Assembly (NCBI RefSeq): GCF_006715055.1
Contig: NZ_VFMN01000001.1
Span: forward strand, 3,534,001-3,598,000
Direction: 5' to 3'
Origin: Lapillicoccus jejuensis
Lineage (GTDB): Bacteria > Actinomycetota > Actinomycetes > Actinomycetales > Dermatophilaceae
DNA: 64,000 bases
Made by a program: the position numbers and the translations under genes. Below, piece after piece: positions 26,310 to 34,761 of this stretch (positions are counted from its first letter, which is position 1; each line of letters opens with the position of its first letter). The notes under the pieces were generated by a model. The model did not search any database, was not told the DNA's origin, and was given only the letters and a program-made list of their open reading frames with translations.

Positions 26310-26315
26310 AGTCTA
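26310..26315 (-). promoter_or_regulatory. Leaderless-type -10 box (TAGACT)
   Basis: TAGACT on the minus strand, 7 nt before the GTG of the hypothetical gene. Confidence 0.45.
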
Positions 26316-26350
26316 GGAGCGGGCTCCCGGACCGTCCGCCACGCCTCCCG

Positions 26351-26356
26351 TAGGGT
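26351..26356 (+). promoter_or_regulatory. Leaderless-type -10 box (TAGGGT) for the upstream ORF and ABC ATPase
   Basis: TAGGGT is followed by 6 nt and an ATG at 26363 that is not in frame with the ABC gene. The first codon of the transcript would thus belong to a four-codon ORF. Confidence 0.5.
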
Positions 26357-26362
26357 GGCGCC

Positions 26363-26377
26363 ATGGTGGTGGCATGA
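26363..26377 (+). CDS. Four-codon upstream ORF (MVVA) overlapping the ABC ATPase start
   Basis: ATG GTG GTG GCA TGA. Its stop overlaps the ATG of the ABC gene (ATGA), and its own ATG is exactly where a leaderless transcript should begin. No Shine-Dalgarno sequence is visible for the ABC gene, so translation of this mini-ORF may be needed to start the main gene by re-initiation. Confidence 0.45.
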   Translation: MVVA

Positions 26378-27159
26378 CGGACGTGCTGGCCTTCGCGGGG
26401 GTCTGCGTGGAACGGGGCGGCAACCTCCTGCTCGACGAGGTGTCGTGGGAGGTGGAGGAGGGGGAGCGCTGGGTCGTGCTCGGTCCCAACGGGGCCGGCA
26501 AGACGACGCTGCTGCAGCTCGCGTCCGCGCGGATCCACCCCACGAGGGGCGTCGCCGGGGTGCTCGGGGAGGTCCTCGGCGCCGTCGACGTCTTCGAGCT
26601 GCGCCCGCGGATCGGCCTGGCCAGCGCGGCGATCGCCGAGCGCATCCCCGGTGACGAGCTCGTCGGCAACGTCGTCGTCACGGCGTCGTACGCCGTCGTG
26701 GGGCGCTGGCGCGAGCAGTACGACACCGTCGACTACCAGCGCGCGATTGAGCTGCTCGAGGAGCTCGGCGTCGGCCACCTCGCCGACCGGCGCTACGGCA
26801 CCCTCAGCGAGGGGGAGCGCAAGCGGGTGCAGATCGCCCGCTCGCTCATGAGCGACCCCGAGGTGATGCTCCTCGACGAGCCCGCCGCCGGGCTCGACCT
26901 CGGCGGCCGCGAGGACCTCGTCGCCCGCCTCGGCGCGCTCGCCGAGGACACCGACGCGCCGGCGCTCGTCCTCGTCACCCACCACGTCGAGGAGATCCCG
27001 CCGTACTTCACCGACGTCCTGCTGCTGCGCGAGGGCAGGGTGGTCGCGGCCGGTCCGATCGAGACGACGCTGACCGCCGAGAACCTCTCGGAGACCTTCG
27101 GGCTGCCGCTCCTGCTCGAGCGGCACGGTCGCCGCTGGGCGGCGCGCGCCGCGGGCTGA
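26374..27159 (+). CDS. ABC transporter ATP-binding protein
   Basis: A 261-residue stand-alone ATPase: Walker A GPNGAGKTT near residue 37, a Q-loop region after the first strand pair, signature LSEGERKRVQIARSLM (non-standard Glu in place of the second Gly of LSGGE), Walker B VMLLDEPAAGLDLGG, and the switch His in VTHHVEEI. No membrane component is adjacent, resembling the YlmA-type soluble ATPases. The ATG overlaps the stop of a four-codon upstream ORF. Substrate unknown. Confidence 0.88.
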   Translation: MTDVLAFAGVCVERGGNLLLDEVSWEVEEGERWVVLGPNGAGKTTLLQLASARIHPTRGVAGVLGEVLGAVDVFELRPRIGLASAAIAERIPGDELVGNVVVTASYAVVGRWREQYDTVDYQRAIELLEELGVGHLADRRYGTLSEGERKRVQIARSLMSDPEVMLLDEPAAGLDLGGREDLVARLGALAEDTDAPALVLVTHHVEEIPPYFTDVLLLREGRVVAAGPIETTLTAENLSETFGLPLLLERHGRRWAARAAG

Positions 27160-27277
27160 GGCGCCCGCCCGGCGTCACGCGAGCGTCATGCGCGCCGGGG
27201 AACCCCCGGTCGGTACGGCGCGTCATACTGGCAGGACGGTGGGCGCAGGGGGCGCGGACCGACGAGGAGGTGGACCG

Positions 27278-27754
27278 GTGGGCGACGGGAACGGCTGGCT
27301 GGTCTGGGTCGGCGTGGCACTGGCCCTCGGGGCCGTCGAGGCGGCGACCGTCGACCTCGTCTTCATCATGCTGGCCGGCGGCGCGCTGGGCGGCGCCGTG
27401 GCCTCCGCCTTCGGGGCGGGCTTCGCGATCCAGGTCGTCGTCGCGGTCGTCGTCTCCGGGATGCTGCTCGGGGTCGTGCGCCCGCTGGCCAAGAAGCGCC
27501 TGACCACCGCCCCGCACGCGCCCATGGGCGTCAAGGGGTACGCCGGCCGCCCGGCCACCGTCATCGAGGAGGTCACCGACCACTCCGGTCGCGTGAGCAT
27601 CGGCGGCGAGACGTGGACGGCCCGGGTGCTCGACCACCAGGTCGCCCGACCCGGCGACCAGGTGACCGTCCTGCGCATCGAGGGGGCGACGGCGGTCGTC
27701 GAGACCGCCCCCGCCTCGCCCCAGGACGAGGTCCTGCCCCCACCGGGGACATGA
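27278..27754 (+). CDS. NfeD family membrane protein
   Basis: A 158-residue protein with about three hydrophobic segments in residues 5-75 and a C-terminal OB-fold (GYAGRPATVIEEVTDHSGRVSIGGETWTARV), the NfeD layout. NfeD proteins act beside SPFH/stomatin-like proteins, and such a gene follows here. The GTG at 27278 is chosen because GAGGAGG lies 7 nt upstream; the frame is open farther back. Confidence 0.9.
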   Translation: MGDGNGWLVWVGVALALGAVEAATVDLVFIMLAGGALGGAVASAFGAGFAIQVVVAVVVSGMLLGVVRPLAKKRLTTAPHAPMGVKGYAGRPATVIEEVTDHSGRVSIGGETWTARVLDHQVARPGDQVTVLRIEGATAVVETAPASPQDEVLPPPGT

Positions 27755-27841
27755 CCGTCTCGTGACTGTTCGACCGTCCCGTGCACCGCGCACGGGCTGG
27801 ACATGGCCGGCCCCGGGGGGCGGGCAGAAGGTAGGTAAGCC

Positions 27842-29113
27842 GTGGGAGCGACCGTGACGCTCGTCGTCGTGCTGGTCCTCGTGGTCTTCGCGCTGGTGAC
27901 GCTGTTCCGCACGGTGCGGATCGTGCCGCAGCAGACGGCGCAGATCGTCGAGCGGCTCGGCAGCTACAACCGCACGCTGGACGACGGGTTCCACATCCTC
28001 GTCCCCTTCATCGACAAGGTGCGGGCCAACATCGACCTGCGCGAGCAGGTCGTGACCTTCCCGCCGCAGCCGGTCATCACCTCCGACAACCTCGTCGTGA
28101 GCATCGACACCGTCATCTACTACACGGTGACCGACGCGAAGTCCGCGGTCTACGAGATCGCCAACTTCATCCAGGGCATCGAGCAGCTGACGGTGACGAC
28201 GCTGCGCAACGTCATCGGCTCGCTCGACCTCGAGCAGACGCTGACCTCGCGCGACCAGATCAACGGCCAGCTGCGCGGCGTGCTCGACGGCGAGACCGGG
28301 CGCTGGGGCATCCGCGTCAACCGCGTCGAGCTCAAGGCCATCGACCCGCCGCACTCGGTGCAGGACTCGATGGAGAAGCAGATGCGCGCCGAGCGCGACC
28401 GCCGCGCCGCCATCCTCAACGCCGAGGGCGTCAAGCAGAGCCAGATCCTCACCGCCGAGGGCGAGAAGCAGAGCCAGATCCTGCGCGCCGAGGGCTCGGC
28501 GCAGGCCCGCATCCTCGAGGCGCAGGGCCAGGCCCGGGCGATCCAGCAGGTGTTCGCGGCCATCCACCGCGGCAAGCCCACTCAGCGACTCCTGGCCTAC
28601 CAGTACCTCCAGGTGCTGCCCCAGCTCGCCCGCGGCGACTCGAACAAGATGTGGATCATCCCCTCGGAGGTCACCGACGCCCTGCGCGGCATCAGCGGCG
28701 CCCTCGGCGGGGACAAGCCGCTCATGGGTGACGACGAGGAGGTCGACCTCTCCGCGCTCGGGCTCGAGGAGGACGCGTTCGGCGACACCGCCCTCGAAGA
28801 CCCGGCCAAGGCCCTGGCCGAGGCCCGCGGCCAGGCCGGCCAGGCCAGCGCCGAGGCCACCGAGCACGCCTCGCCGGTCGGGCACCGCCGTCCGCTCGCG
28901 ACCGCGGACCCCACGGCCGGGATGACGCCGCCGTCGGCGCCCGAAGCGGGTGCCCCCGCGGAGTCGACGCCGCAGGCGAAGCCGCAGTCGGCTGCGCCGG
29001 CTCCGGGGCAGGCGCCGGCCTACGAGACCGAGGCCATGCCGGGTCAGCCGTCGGGGCCGACGTACGGCCAGCCGGCCCCCGGCCAGCCCTGGCAGCAGCC
29101 GCCGCCGCGCTGA
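27842..29113 (+). CDS. SPFH/band 7 domain protein (QmcA/paraslipin type)
   Basis: A 423-residue protein: N-terminal membrane anchor (residues about 5-20), SPFH domain (RIVPQQTAQIVERLGSYNRTLDDGFHILVPF onward to about residue 190), a Glu/Ala/Gln-rich coiled-coil segment (RRAAILNAEGVKQSQIL, repeated AEGEKQSQIL), and a low-complexity Pro/Gln/Gly-rich tail (residues 340-423). Such proteins form ring or scaffold assemblies in membrane microdomains. It sits 87 bp behind the NfeD gene; GAAGG precedes the GTG. Confidence 0.92.
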   Translation: MGATVTLVVVLVLVVFALVTLFRTVRIVPQQTAQIVERLGSYNRTLDDGFHILVPFIDKVRANIDLREQVVTFPPQPVITSDNLVVSIDTVIYYTVTDAKSAVYEIANFIQGIEQLTVTTLRNVIGSLDLEQTLTSRDQINGQLRGVLDGETGRWGIRVNRVELKAIDPPHSVQDSMEKQMRAERDRRAAILNAEGVKQSQILTAEGEKQSQILRAEGSAQARILEAQGQARAIQQVFAAIHRGKPTQRLLAYQYLQVLPQLARGDSNKMWIIPSEVTDALRGISGALGGDKPLMGDDEEVDLSALGLEEDAFGDTALEDPAKALAEARGQAGQASAEATEHASPVGHRRPLATADPTAGMTPPSAPEAGAPAESTPQAKPQSAAPAPGQAPAYETEAMPGQPSGPTYGQPAPGQPWQQPPPR

Positions 29114-29147
29114 CGCACCCGGCGGGCGGCACCCGGTCACCCTCACC

Positions 29148-29153
29148 TAGGGT
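29148..29153 (+). promoter_or_regulatory. Leaderless-type -10 box (TAGGGT) for the TauE gene
   Basis: TAGGGT followed by 6 nt and the GTG start. It lies 35 nt after the SPFH stop, so the TauE gene is probably transcribed separately. Confidence 0.5.
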
Positions 29154-29159
29154 GACCGG

Positions 29160-29930
29160 GTGTCGCTCACCCACGCCGTCGTCGTCGTCCTCGCCGGCGT
29201 CTTCGCGGGGACCATCAACACGATCGTCGGGTCCGGCACGCTGGTGACGTTCCCGACGTTGCTGCTGCTCGGCATCCCGCCGGTGACGGCCAACGTCAGC
29301 AACAACATCGGTCTCGTCGCCGGCGGCGCGACCGGGGCGTGGGGCTACCGCTCCGAGATCAAGGGCAGCCGCGCCTACCTCGCCCGGTTGGCGCCGATGT
29401 CGTTCCTCGGCTCGGTCGTCGGGGCGCTGCTGCTGCTCACCCTGCCGGCCAGCGCCTTCTCGGCGATCGTGCCGGTCCTCATCGCGATCGGCCTGCTGCT
29501 CGTGGTCTTCGGCCCGGCGCTGCAGCGACGGTTCCGCCACGACGAGGAGGACGGCCCGGAGCCGTCGTGGACGCGGTGGGCGATGCTCGTCGGCGTGTTC
29601 GTGGCCGGGGTCTACGGCGGGTACTTCGGCGCCGCCCAGGGGGTCATCCTCATGGGCCTGCTGTCGGCTCTGAGCGCGGAGCCGCTGCAACGGCTCAACG
29701 GCTGGAAGAACGTCCTCAGCCTCGTCGTCAACCTCGTCGCCGCGCTCGTCTTCGTCATCGTGGCGTTCGACCGGATCGACTGGCTCGTCGCCCTGCTCAT
29801 CGGGATCGGGTCTTTCGTCGGCGGTTTCGTCGGGGCCAGCGTCGGTCGCCGGATCCCGCCGCTGGCCCTGCGCGGACTGATCCTGCTCATCGGCATCGTC
29901 GCCATCGTCAAGCTCGTCTTCTTCCCGTGA
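29160..29930 (+). CDS. TauE/SafE family permease (sulfite/anion exporter type)
   Basis: A 256-residue integral membrane protein with about eight hydrophobic helices. Family features are GTINTIVGSGTLVTFPTLLLLG near residues 18-40 and the second-half repeat YGGYFGAAQGVILMGLLS. The loop between halves is charged (RRFRHDEEDGPEPSW). TauE/SafE proteins move sulfite, sulfonates or related anions; the substrate here is unknown. Confidence 0.9.
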   Translation: MSLTHAVVVVLAGVFAGTINTIVGSGTLVTFPTLLLLGIPPVTANVSNNIGLVAGGATGAWGYRSEIKGSRAYLARLAPMSFLGSVVGALLLLTLPASAFSAIVPVLIAIGLLLVVFGPALQRRFRHDEEDGPEPSWTRWAMLVGVFVAGVYGGYFGAAQGVILMGLLSALSAEPLQRLNGWKNVLSLVVNLVAALVFVIVAFDRIDWLVALLIGIGSFVGGFVGASVGRRIPPLALRGLILLIGIVAIVKLVFFP

Positions 29931-29957
29931 CGGGCCGCTGATGGTCGGGCAGCACTG

Positions 29958-30797
29958 ATGGTCACCGAGGTCACCGCGCAGGACGTCGCCCGGGCGGGCG
30001 AGGACCGCGAGGGGCTGCTGGCGGACTACGTCGGGCTCACCGACGTCGTGCTGCGCCGGCGCACCGAGCCCGAGCGCGGGCTCTACGTGGCCGAGTCCGA
30101 GAAGGTGATCCGCCGGGCCCTGGCCGCGGGGCACCGGCCGCGGTCGTTGCTCATGGCACGGCGGTGGCTGGACGACCTCGCCGACGTCGTCGCCGACGCG
30201 GAGGCCTCCGGGGTGCCGGTCCTCGTCGCCGACCACGAGGTGCTGGAGGCGCTGACCGGCTTCCACCTGCACCGGGGGGCACTGGCGTCGATGCAGCGGC
30301 CCGAGCTGCCGTCGGTCGCCGACCTCGTCGCCGACGCGCGCCGGGTGGCCGTCCTCGAGGACGTCGTCGACCACACCAACGTCGGCGCCGTGTTCCGCTC
30401 CGCCGCCGCCCTCGGCGTCGACGCCGTGCTCGTCACGCCGCGGTGCGCCGACCCGCTCTACCGGCGGGCCGTACGCGTCTCGATGGGCACCGTCTTCCAG
30501 GTGCCGTGGACGCGGATCGACCCGTGGCCGGGTGGGGTCGAGGTGCTGCGCGAGGCGGGCTTCACCGTCGCCGCCCTGGCCCTGACCGACTCGTCGGTGT
30601 CGCTCGACGACCTGTCGGCCGACCCGCCCGAGCGCCTCGCCCTCGTCCTCGGCACCGAGGGGGACGGGCTGGCGCGGCGCACCGTCGAGGCGGCCGACGT
30701 CACCGTCCGCATCCCCATGGCGGGTGGCGTCGACTCGCTCAACGTCGCCGCCGCGGGTGCGGTGGCGTTCTGGGCGCTGCGCCCCCGCCTCACCTGA
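29958..30797 (+). CDS. TrmH/SpoU family RNA 2'-O-methyltransferase
   Basis: A 279-residue SPOUT methyltransferase. An N-terminal substrate-binding region (residues 1-105) holds FVAESEKV-like YVAESEKVIRRAL; the knot domain shows EDVVDHTNVGAVFRSAAALG (motif 1), LVLGTEGDGL (motif 2) and IPMAGGVDSLNVAAAGAVAFW (motif 3). The target base in rRNA or tRNA is unknown. No clear Shine-Dalgarno sequence or -10 box defines the ATG, so the start is less certain than the identity. Confidence 0.9.
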   Translation: MVTEVTAQDVARAGEDREGLLADYVGLTDVVLRRRTEPERGLYVAESEKVIRRALAAGHRPRSLLMARRWLDDLADVVADAEASGVPVLVADHEVLEALTGFHLHRGALASMQRPELPSVADLVADARRVAVLEDVVDHTNVGAVFRSAAALGVDAVLVTPRCADPLYRRAVRVSMGTVFQVPWTRIDPWPGGVEVLREAGFTVAALALTDSSVSLDDLSADPPERLALVLGTEGDGLARRTVEAADVTVRIPMAGGVDSLNVAAAGAVAFWALRPRLT

Positions 30798-30800
30798 CGA

Positions 30801-30868
30801 CCGGACACAGGGAACCCCACGTCCTGACCGCCGGAGGCGGGCCAGGACGTGGGGTTCCCTGTGTCCGG
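30801..30868. terminator. Perfect 26 bp inverted repeat between convergent genes
   Basis: Arms 30801-30826 and 30843-30868 are exact complements (beginning CCGGACACAGGGAACCCC) with a 16 nt loop. It starts 3 nt after the TrmH stop and ends 10 nt before the stop of the MFS gene coming the other way. No T run follows either arm, so it may act as an intrinsic-like bidirectional terminator or an RNA-processing hairpin. Confidence 0.7.
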
Positions 30869-30878
30869 TGGGGCGGCG

Positions 30879-32429
30879 TCAGCCGGTGACCTCGGCGACC
30901 TCACGCTGGGGGGCGCCGACCCGGTGGCGTCCGGCCGGCAGGCCCGAGCGCTGGAAGCCGGGGCGGGTGAGGAAGAGCGCGGCGACGAGGCCGAGGACGA
31001 TGACCGCTGCGGGCAGCAGGATGGCCTGCGCCATCGACGTGGCGAACGGGCCGGCGACGGCGGCGGGCAGCGAGGTGCCGCCGGTCGTCTGCATCTGCCC
31101 CGCGTCCGCCCCGGCGCCAGGCAGGTTGGCGGCCAGGCGCGCCGAGATGACGGCGGCGATCGCGGCGCTGCCCAGGACGGCGCCCACCTGGCGGGTCGTG
31201 TTGTAGATCCCCGACCCCGCTCCGGCAGCCGACATCGGCAGGTTGCGGGTGGCCGTCGCCGCGAGCGGCGCCCAGAGGAACGCGTTCGACGCCCCGAAGA
31301 ACGCCATCGGCAGCAGCAGCTGCCAGGTGGCGCTGGTCGGCGTCATCTCCCGGCTGAGCCACACGAGCGAGGCCGCGCACAGCACCATGCCGACGGTCAC
31401 GAGGGTGCGCGGGTGCGCCTTGTCGGTCAGCCGGCCCACGACGGGGGCCAGCCCTCCCGACAGCAGCGCCATCGGCACGAGCAGCAGCGCGGACCCGGTC
31501 GGGCTGAGCCCGCGCACCGCCTGCGCGTAGAGGATGAACGGGAAGGCGAACGCCGTCACCGAGAAGCCGACGGCGGTGATGGCGAGGTTCGACACCGAGA
31601 AGTTGCGGTCGCGGAAGAGGCCGAGCGGGACGAGCGGCTCGGTGCGGACCTTGCTCTGCCACCAGACGAAGACCGCGAGGACGACGACGCCGACGGCGAT
31701 GAGCAGCGGCACCGACAAGATCCCGGTGATGGTGCCCCAGTCGTACTTCTCGCCCTCCTGGAGCCCGAAGACGATGAGGAACATCGCCACGGCGGACAGG
31801 ACGACGCCCACCCAGTCGAAGCTGTGGCTGCGGGTCTCGAGGTCCGGGACGAGCCGGGCGGCCAGCACGAAGGCGACGATGCCGACCGGGACGTTGACGT
31901 AGAAGATCCACTCCCAGCCGGGGCCGTCGGTGAGGACGCCGCCGAGGATCGGCCCGACGAGGGTCGCGACCCCCGCGGTGGCGCCCCACAGCGCCGTCGC
32001 CTGCCCGCGCGACTCCGCCGGGAAGGTTCGGGTGATGACCGACATCGTCTGCGGGGTCATGAGCGACGCGCCCAGGCCCTGGACGACGCGCGCGACGACG
32101 AGCAGGGTGATGGTGCCCGTCAGCCCGCACCACAGGGACGCCGCCGTGAAGACGGCGAGCCCCACGAGGTACAGCTTCTTCGGCCCGACCCGGTCGCCGA
32201 GCCGTCCGGTGATGAGCAGCGGGACGGCGTACGCGAGCAGGTAGGCGCTGGTCACCCACAGGACGGTGTCGACGTCGGTGTCGAGCGCCCGCATGATCGC
32301 GGGCGTCGCGACGGAGACGATCGTCGAGTCGACGAGGATCATGAAGAACCCGATGACCAGGGCCCACAGCGCGGGCCAGGGGTTGGTCGTGGGGGCGTCG
32401 GCGCGCGCGGGCACGGACGGAGCGGACAT
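30879..32429 (-). CDS. MFS transporter, DHA2/EmrB-QacA type (14 helices)
   Basis: A 516-residue drug:H+ antiporter-like exporter. The motif GRLGDRVGPKK follows the second helix; PLLITGRLGDR and the N-terminal half's LDSTIVSVATPAI-like VDSTIVSVATPAI are family marks. The GWEWIFYVNVPVG segment and about 14 hydrophobic stretches fit DHA2. ATG at 32429 has GAGGTG about 9 nt upstream; the longer frame upstream lacks homology. Substrate unknown. Confidence 0.9.
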   Translation of the reverse strand: MSAPSVPARADAPTTNPWPALWALVIGFFMILVDSTIVSVATPAIMRALDTDVDTVLWVTSAYLLAYAVPLLITGRLGDRVGPKKLYLVGLAVFTAASLWCGLTGTITLLVVARVVQGLGASLMTPQTMSVITRTFPAESRGQATALWGATAGVATLVGPILGGVLTDGPGWEWIFYVNVPVGIVAFVLAARLVPDLETRSHSFDWVGVVLSAVAMFLIVFGLQEGEKYDWGTITGILSVPLLIAVGVVVLAVFVWWQSKVRTEPLVPLGLFRDRNFSVSNLAITAVGFSVTAFAFPFILYAQAVRGLSPTGSALLLVPMALLSGGLAPVVGRLTDKAHPRTLVTVGMVLCAASLVWLSREMTPTSATWQLLLPMAFFGASNAFLWAPLAATATRNLPMSAAGAGSGIYNTTRQVGAVLGSAAIAAVISARLAANLPGAGADAGQMQTTGGTSLPAAVAGPFATSMAQAILLPAAVIVLGLVAALFLTRPGFQRSGLPAGRHRVGAPQREVAEVTG

Positions 32430-32517
32430 GGGTGGGACACCTCGGGGGACGGCGGGTGGGACGGACCTCATCCCAGCATGAGGGTCCGACAGCCCTCCCG
32501 CAGCCGTCTGGGGACCG

Positions 32518-33354
32518 TCAGCCGTGCAGCCGCAGGGCGGCCACCACGTGCGGCCACGCCAGCCGCCCGAGCTCGGCGTCGGCCTCGGGCGACCCACCCC
32601 GCCGCATGACCGCTCCCGCGGTCACGGGGCTCTCGCCGGGCAGCACGGTGCGGTGCCCGGCGGCGGGGAGGGTGACGACGGTCGTCCCCCGGCCCGCCGT
32701 ACGGCGTCGGGCGGCGACGTCGTCGGCGAAGGCGACCGACGGCCAGACGCGGTCGTCGCCGCCGGCGACGAGGACGACGTCGCCGGCGATGTCGCCGACC
32801 GGGATGGCGGCGGCCGCGACGAGGTCGGGACGGGCGGTGAGCGAGGCGACGTACAGGCCCCGGAAGGCGGGGGGCTCGCTGTCCGGCGCCCACGTCTCGT
32901 CGAGCGGGACGAAGGGCAGCGGGACTCCGCCCCGGGTCCAGTGCGACGTCTGGCGCGGCTCCCCGCCGGGACCGTCGACGGCGACGCCCGCCCACACCAC
33001 GGACGAGGGGGCGAAGGCGACGACCGCCTCGACCCGAGGGTCCTGGGCCGCGAGCAGCAGCGCGGCCTCGGCCCCGAACGACGTCCCGACGACGGCCAGC
33101 CGGTCGCTCTCCCCGGCGAGCGCGTCGAGGCACTCGGTGAGGGTCTCCAGGGGGACCTCGTACGGCGCCGGCTGCTGCCCCTGGCCGCCGAACCACCGGA
33201 TCGACATGGCCAGCGCCCCGTGCTCCGCGAGCAGCCGGGCGCGCTCGTCGTCGACGCGCCCGCTCGACCCGGCGAGGACGAGCACGCCCGTGCCGCACGG
33301 CTCGTCGGGCCGCAGCAGCACCCCCTCCGGGTGGTCGAGGCGGTGCTCGATCAC
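32518..33354 (-). CDS. Alpha/beta hydrolase, BAAT/acyl-CoA thioesterase C-terminal type
   Basis: A 278-residue serine hydrolase. The nucleophile elbow is VVGTSFGAEAALL (Ser near residue 92), the acid is in VLVAGGDDRVWPS, and the His is in PAAGHRTVLPGE; the HTRGGVPLPF-like SHWTRGGVPLPFVP and the MSIRWFGGQGQQ strand resemble bile acid-CoA amino acid N-acyltransferase C-terminal domains, here used by bacterial acyl-CoA or peptidyl thioesterases. It lies 30 bp downstream of the sugar-binding protein gene and may belong to that operon. Its substrate is unknown. Confidence 0.82.
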   Translation of the reverse strand: MIEHRLDHPEGVLLRPDEPCGTGVLVLAGSSGRVDDERARLLAEHGALAMSIRWFGGQGQQPAPYEVPLETLTECLDALAGESDRLAVVGTSFGAEAALLLAAQDPRVEAVVAFAPSSVVWAGVAVDGPGGEPRQTSHWTRGGVPLPFVPLDETWAPDSEPPAFRGLYVASLTARPDLVAAAAIPVGDIAGDVVLVAGGDDRVWPSVAFADDVAARRRTAGRGTTVVTLPAAGHRTVLPGESPVTAGAVMRRGGSPEADAELGRLAWPHVVAALRLHG

Positions 33355-33384
33355 GCGCGGTCCCCGGTCATGCGTCGGACCCTG

Positions 33385-34761
33385 TCACAGCCGGGCGGAC
33401 CTGTTGTACCGGTCGATGGCCTTCTGGATCACGCCGACGGAGCCGCTGAGCGCGGTCTTCGGGTCGGACCCGTTGAGGACCTCCTCGATCGCGTCCTCGG
33501 AGGCCTTGCGCGACTGCGGCATGACGCCGAGGGCGCAGCCGCGGCTCGCCACGCTGAGCGGGGTCTGCTCGAGCTGCTTCACGGCGACGTCGAAGAGCGG
33601 GTTCTTCTGGCGGTAGGCGACGTCGACGGGCTCCTGGAGCGCGCCCTTGCTGATCGGGAAGTAGCCGGTCCCGGTGTGCCACTGCGCCTGGATCGTGCTC
33701 GAGGCGAGGTACTTGACGAACTGCCAGGAGGCCTCCTTCTCGGCGTCGTCGTGCCCGGGACCGTCGACCCACAGCGAGGCGCCGCCGATGGCCGGGCCGC
33801 CCTGCCCGGCGCGGATCTTGGGGTAGAACGCCACGCCGAGGTCGAACCCGCCGCTCTTCGCCGCCTTGCTGTAGGCGCTGAGCGTGCCCGTCGACTCGAG
33901 GTTCATCGCGACCTGCTGCGACGTGAAGGCGTTCTGCGCGGCCTTGGTGTCGCGGCCGGTGTTGGCGGCCAGACCCTGCTGGACCAGCTCCTGCCACCAC
34001 GTCATGACGGTCACCGCGTCCGGCTGGTCGAACTCGGCCTTCGAGGCGAGACCGTCGCGCCCGTTGCCCTGGTCGCAGTAGGTGTCGCCAGCGGTGGCGA
34101 GCAGCTGCTCGAGGAACCAGCCGTAGATGGCCGCCCCGAAGCCGTACTTCGCGGGCCCCCCGTTCCGCGCCGACAGCTTCTGCGCCGCGGCGGTCATCTC
34201 CTCGAGCGTCGTGGGCGGGCGGTTCGGGTCGAGCCCGGCCTTCTCGAACATCGTCTTGTTGTAGTAGAGGACCGGCATCGAGGTGTTGAACGGCATCGAG
34301 GCGAGCTTGCCGCCGACGGTGTAGTAGCCGGTGATGTTCGGCTGCAGGTCGGACACGTCGTACCGGTCGCGGTCGACGAAGCCCTGGACGGGGACCGTCT
34401 GCCCGGCGTCGACCATGAAGCGGGTGCCGATGTCGTAGATCTGCACGACGTTCGGCGTGCTGTTGCTCATCACCGACGCCTTGTACTTCGTGATCGCGTC
34501 GTCGTAGGTGCCGATGTACGTCGGGTCGACCTCGATCGACCCCCGGTGCTCGGCGTTGAACTGGTTGACCAGCTGGGTGAGGACCTTGGCGTTGGTGCCG
34601 TTCATCTCGTGCCAGAAGGAGATCCTCGTCAGCCCCCCGGCCTTGCCGAGGGCGTCCGCCGGCGGGACGGCCGTACTGCCACCGTCGCCCGGGCTGCATG
34701 CGGCGAGGCCGGTGGTGAGGACCAGCGCGACGGCGAGCGCGGCGCCGCGCCGACGGCTCAC
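33385..34761 (-). CDS. Sugar ABC transporter substrate-binding lipoprotein (UgpB type)
   Basis: A 458-residue binding protein with lipobox LAAC near residue 20. The core is typical of family 1 (glycerol-3-phosphate/sugar) binding proteins: ISFWHEMNGTNAKVLTQLVNQFN, MPFNTSMPVLYYNKTMFEKAGLDP and GGASLWVDGP. The start overlaps the preceding permease stop (GTGA). Together with two permease genes upstream it forms an uptake system; no ATPase is encoded in it. Confidence 0.9.
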   Translation of the reverse strand: MSRRRGAALAVALVLTTGLAACSPGDGGSTAVPPADALGKAGGLTRISFWHEMNGTNAKVLTQLVNQFNAEHRGSIEVDPTYIGTYDDAITKYKASVMSNSTPNVVQIYDIGTRFMVDAGQTVPVQGFVDRDRYDVSDLQPNITGYYTVGGKLASMPFNTSMPVLYYNKTMFEKAGLDPNRPPTTLEEMTAAAQKLSARNGGPAKYGFGAAIYGWFLEQLLATAGDTYCDQGNGRDGLASKAEFDQPDAVTVMTWWQELVQQGLAANTGRDTKAAQNAFTSQQVAMNLESTGTLSAYSKAAKSGGFDLGVAFYPKIRAGQGGPAIGGASLWVDGPGHDDAEKEASWQFVKYLASSTIQAQWHTGTGYFPISKGALQEPVDVAYRQKNPLFDVAVKQLEQTPLSVASRGCALGVMPQSRKASEDAIEEVLNGSDPKTALSGSVGVIQKAIDRYNRSARL

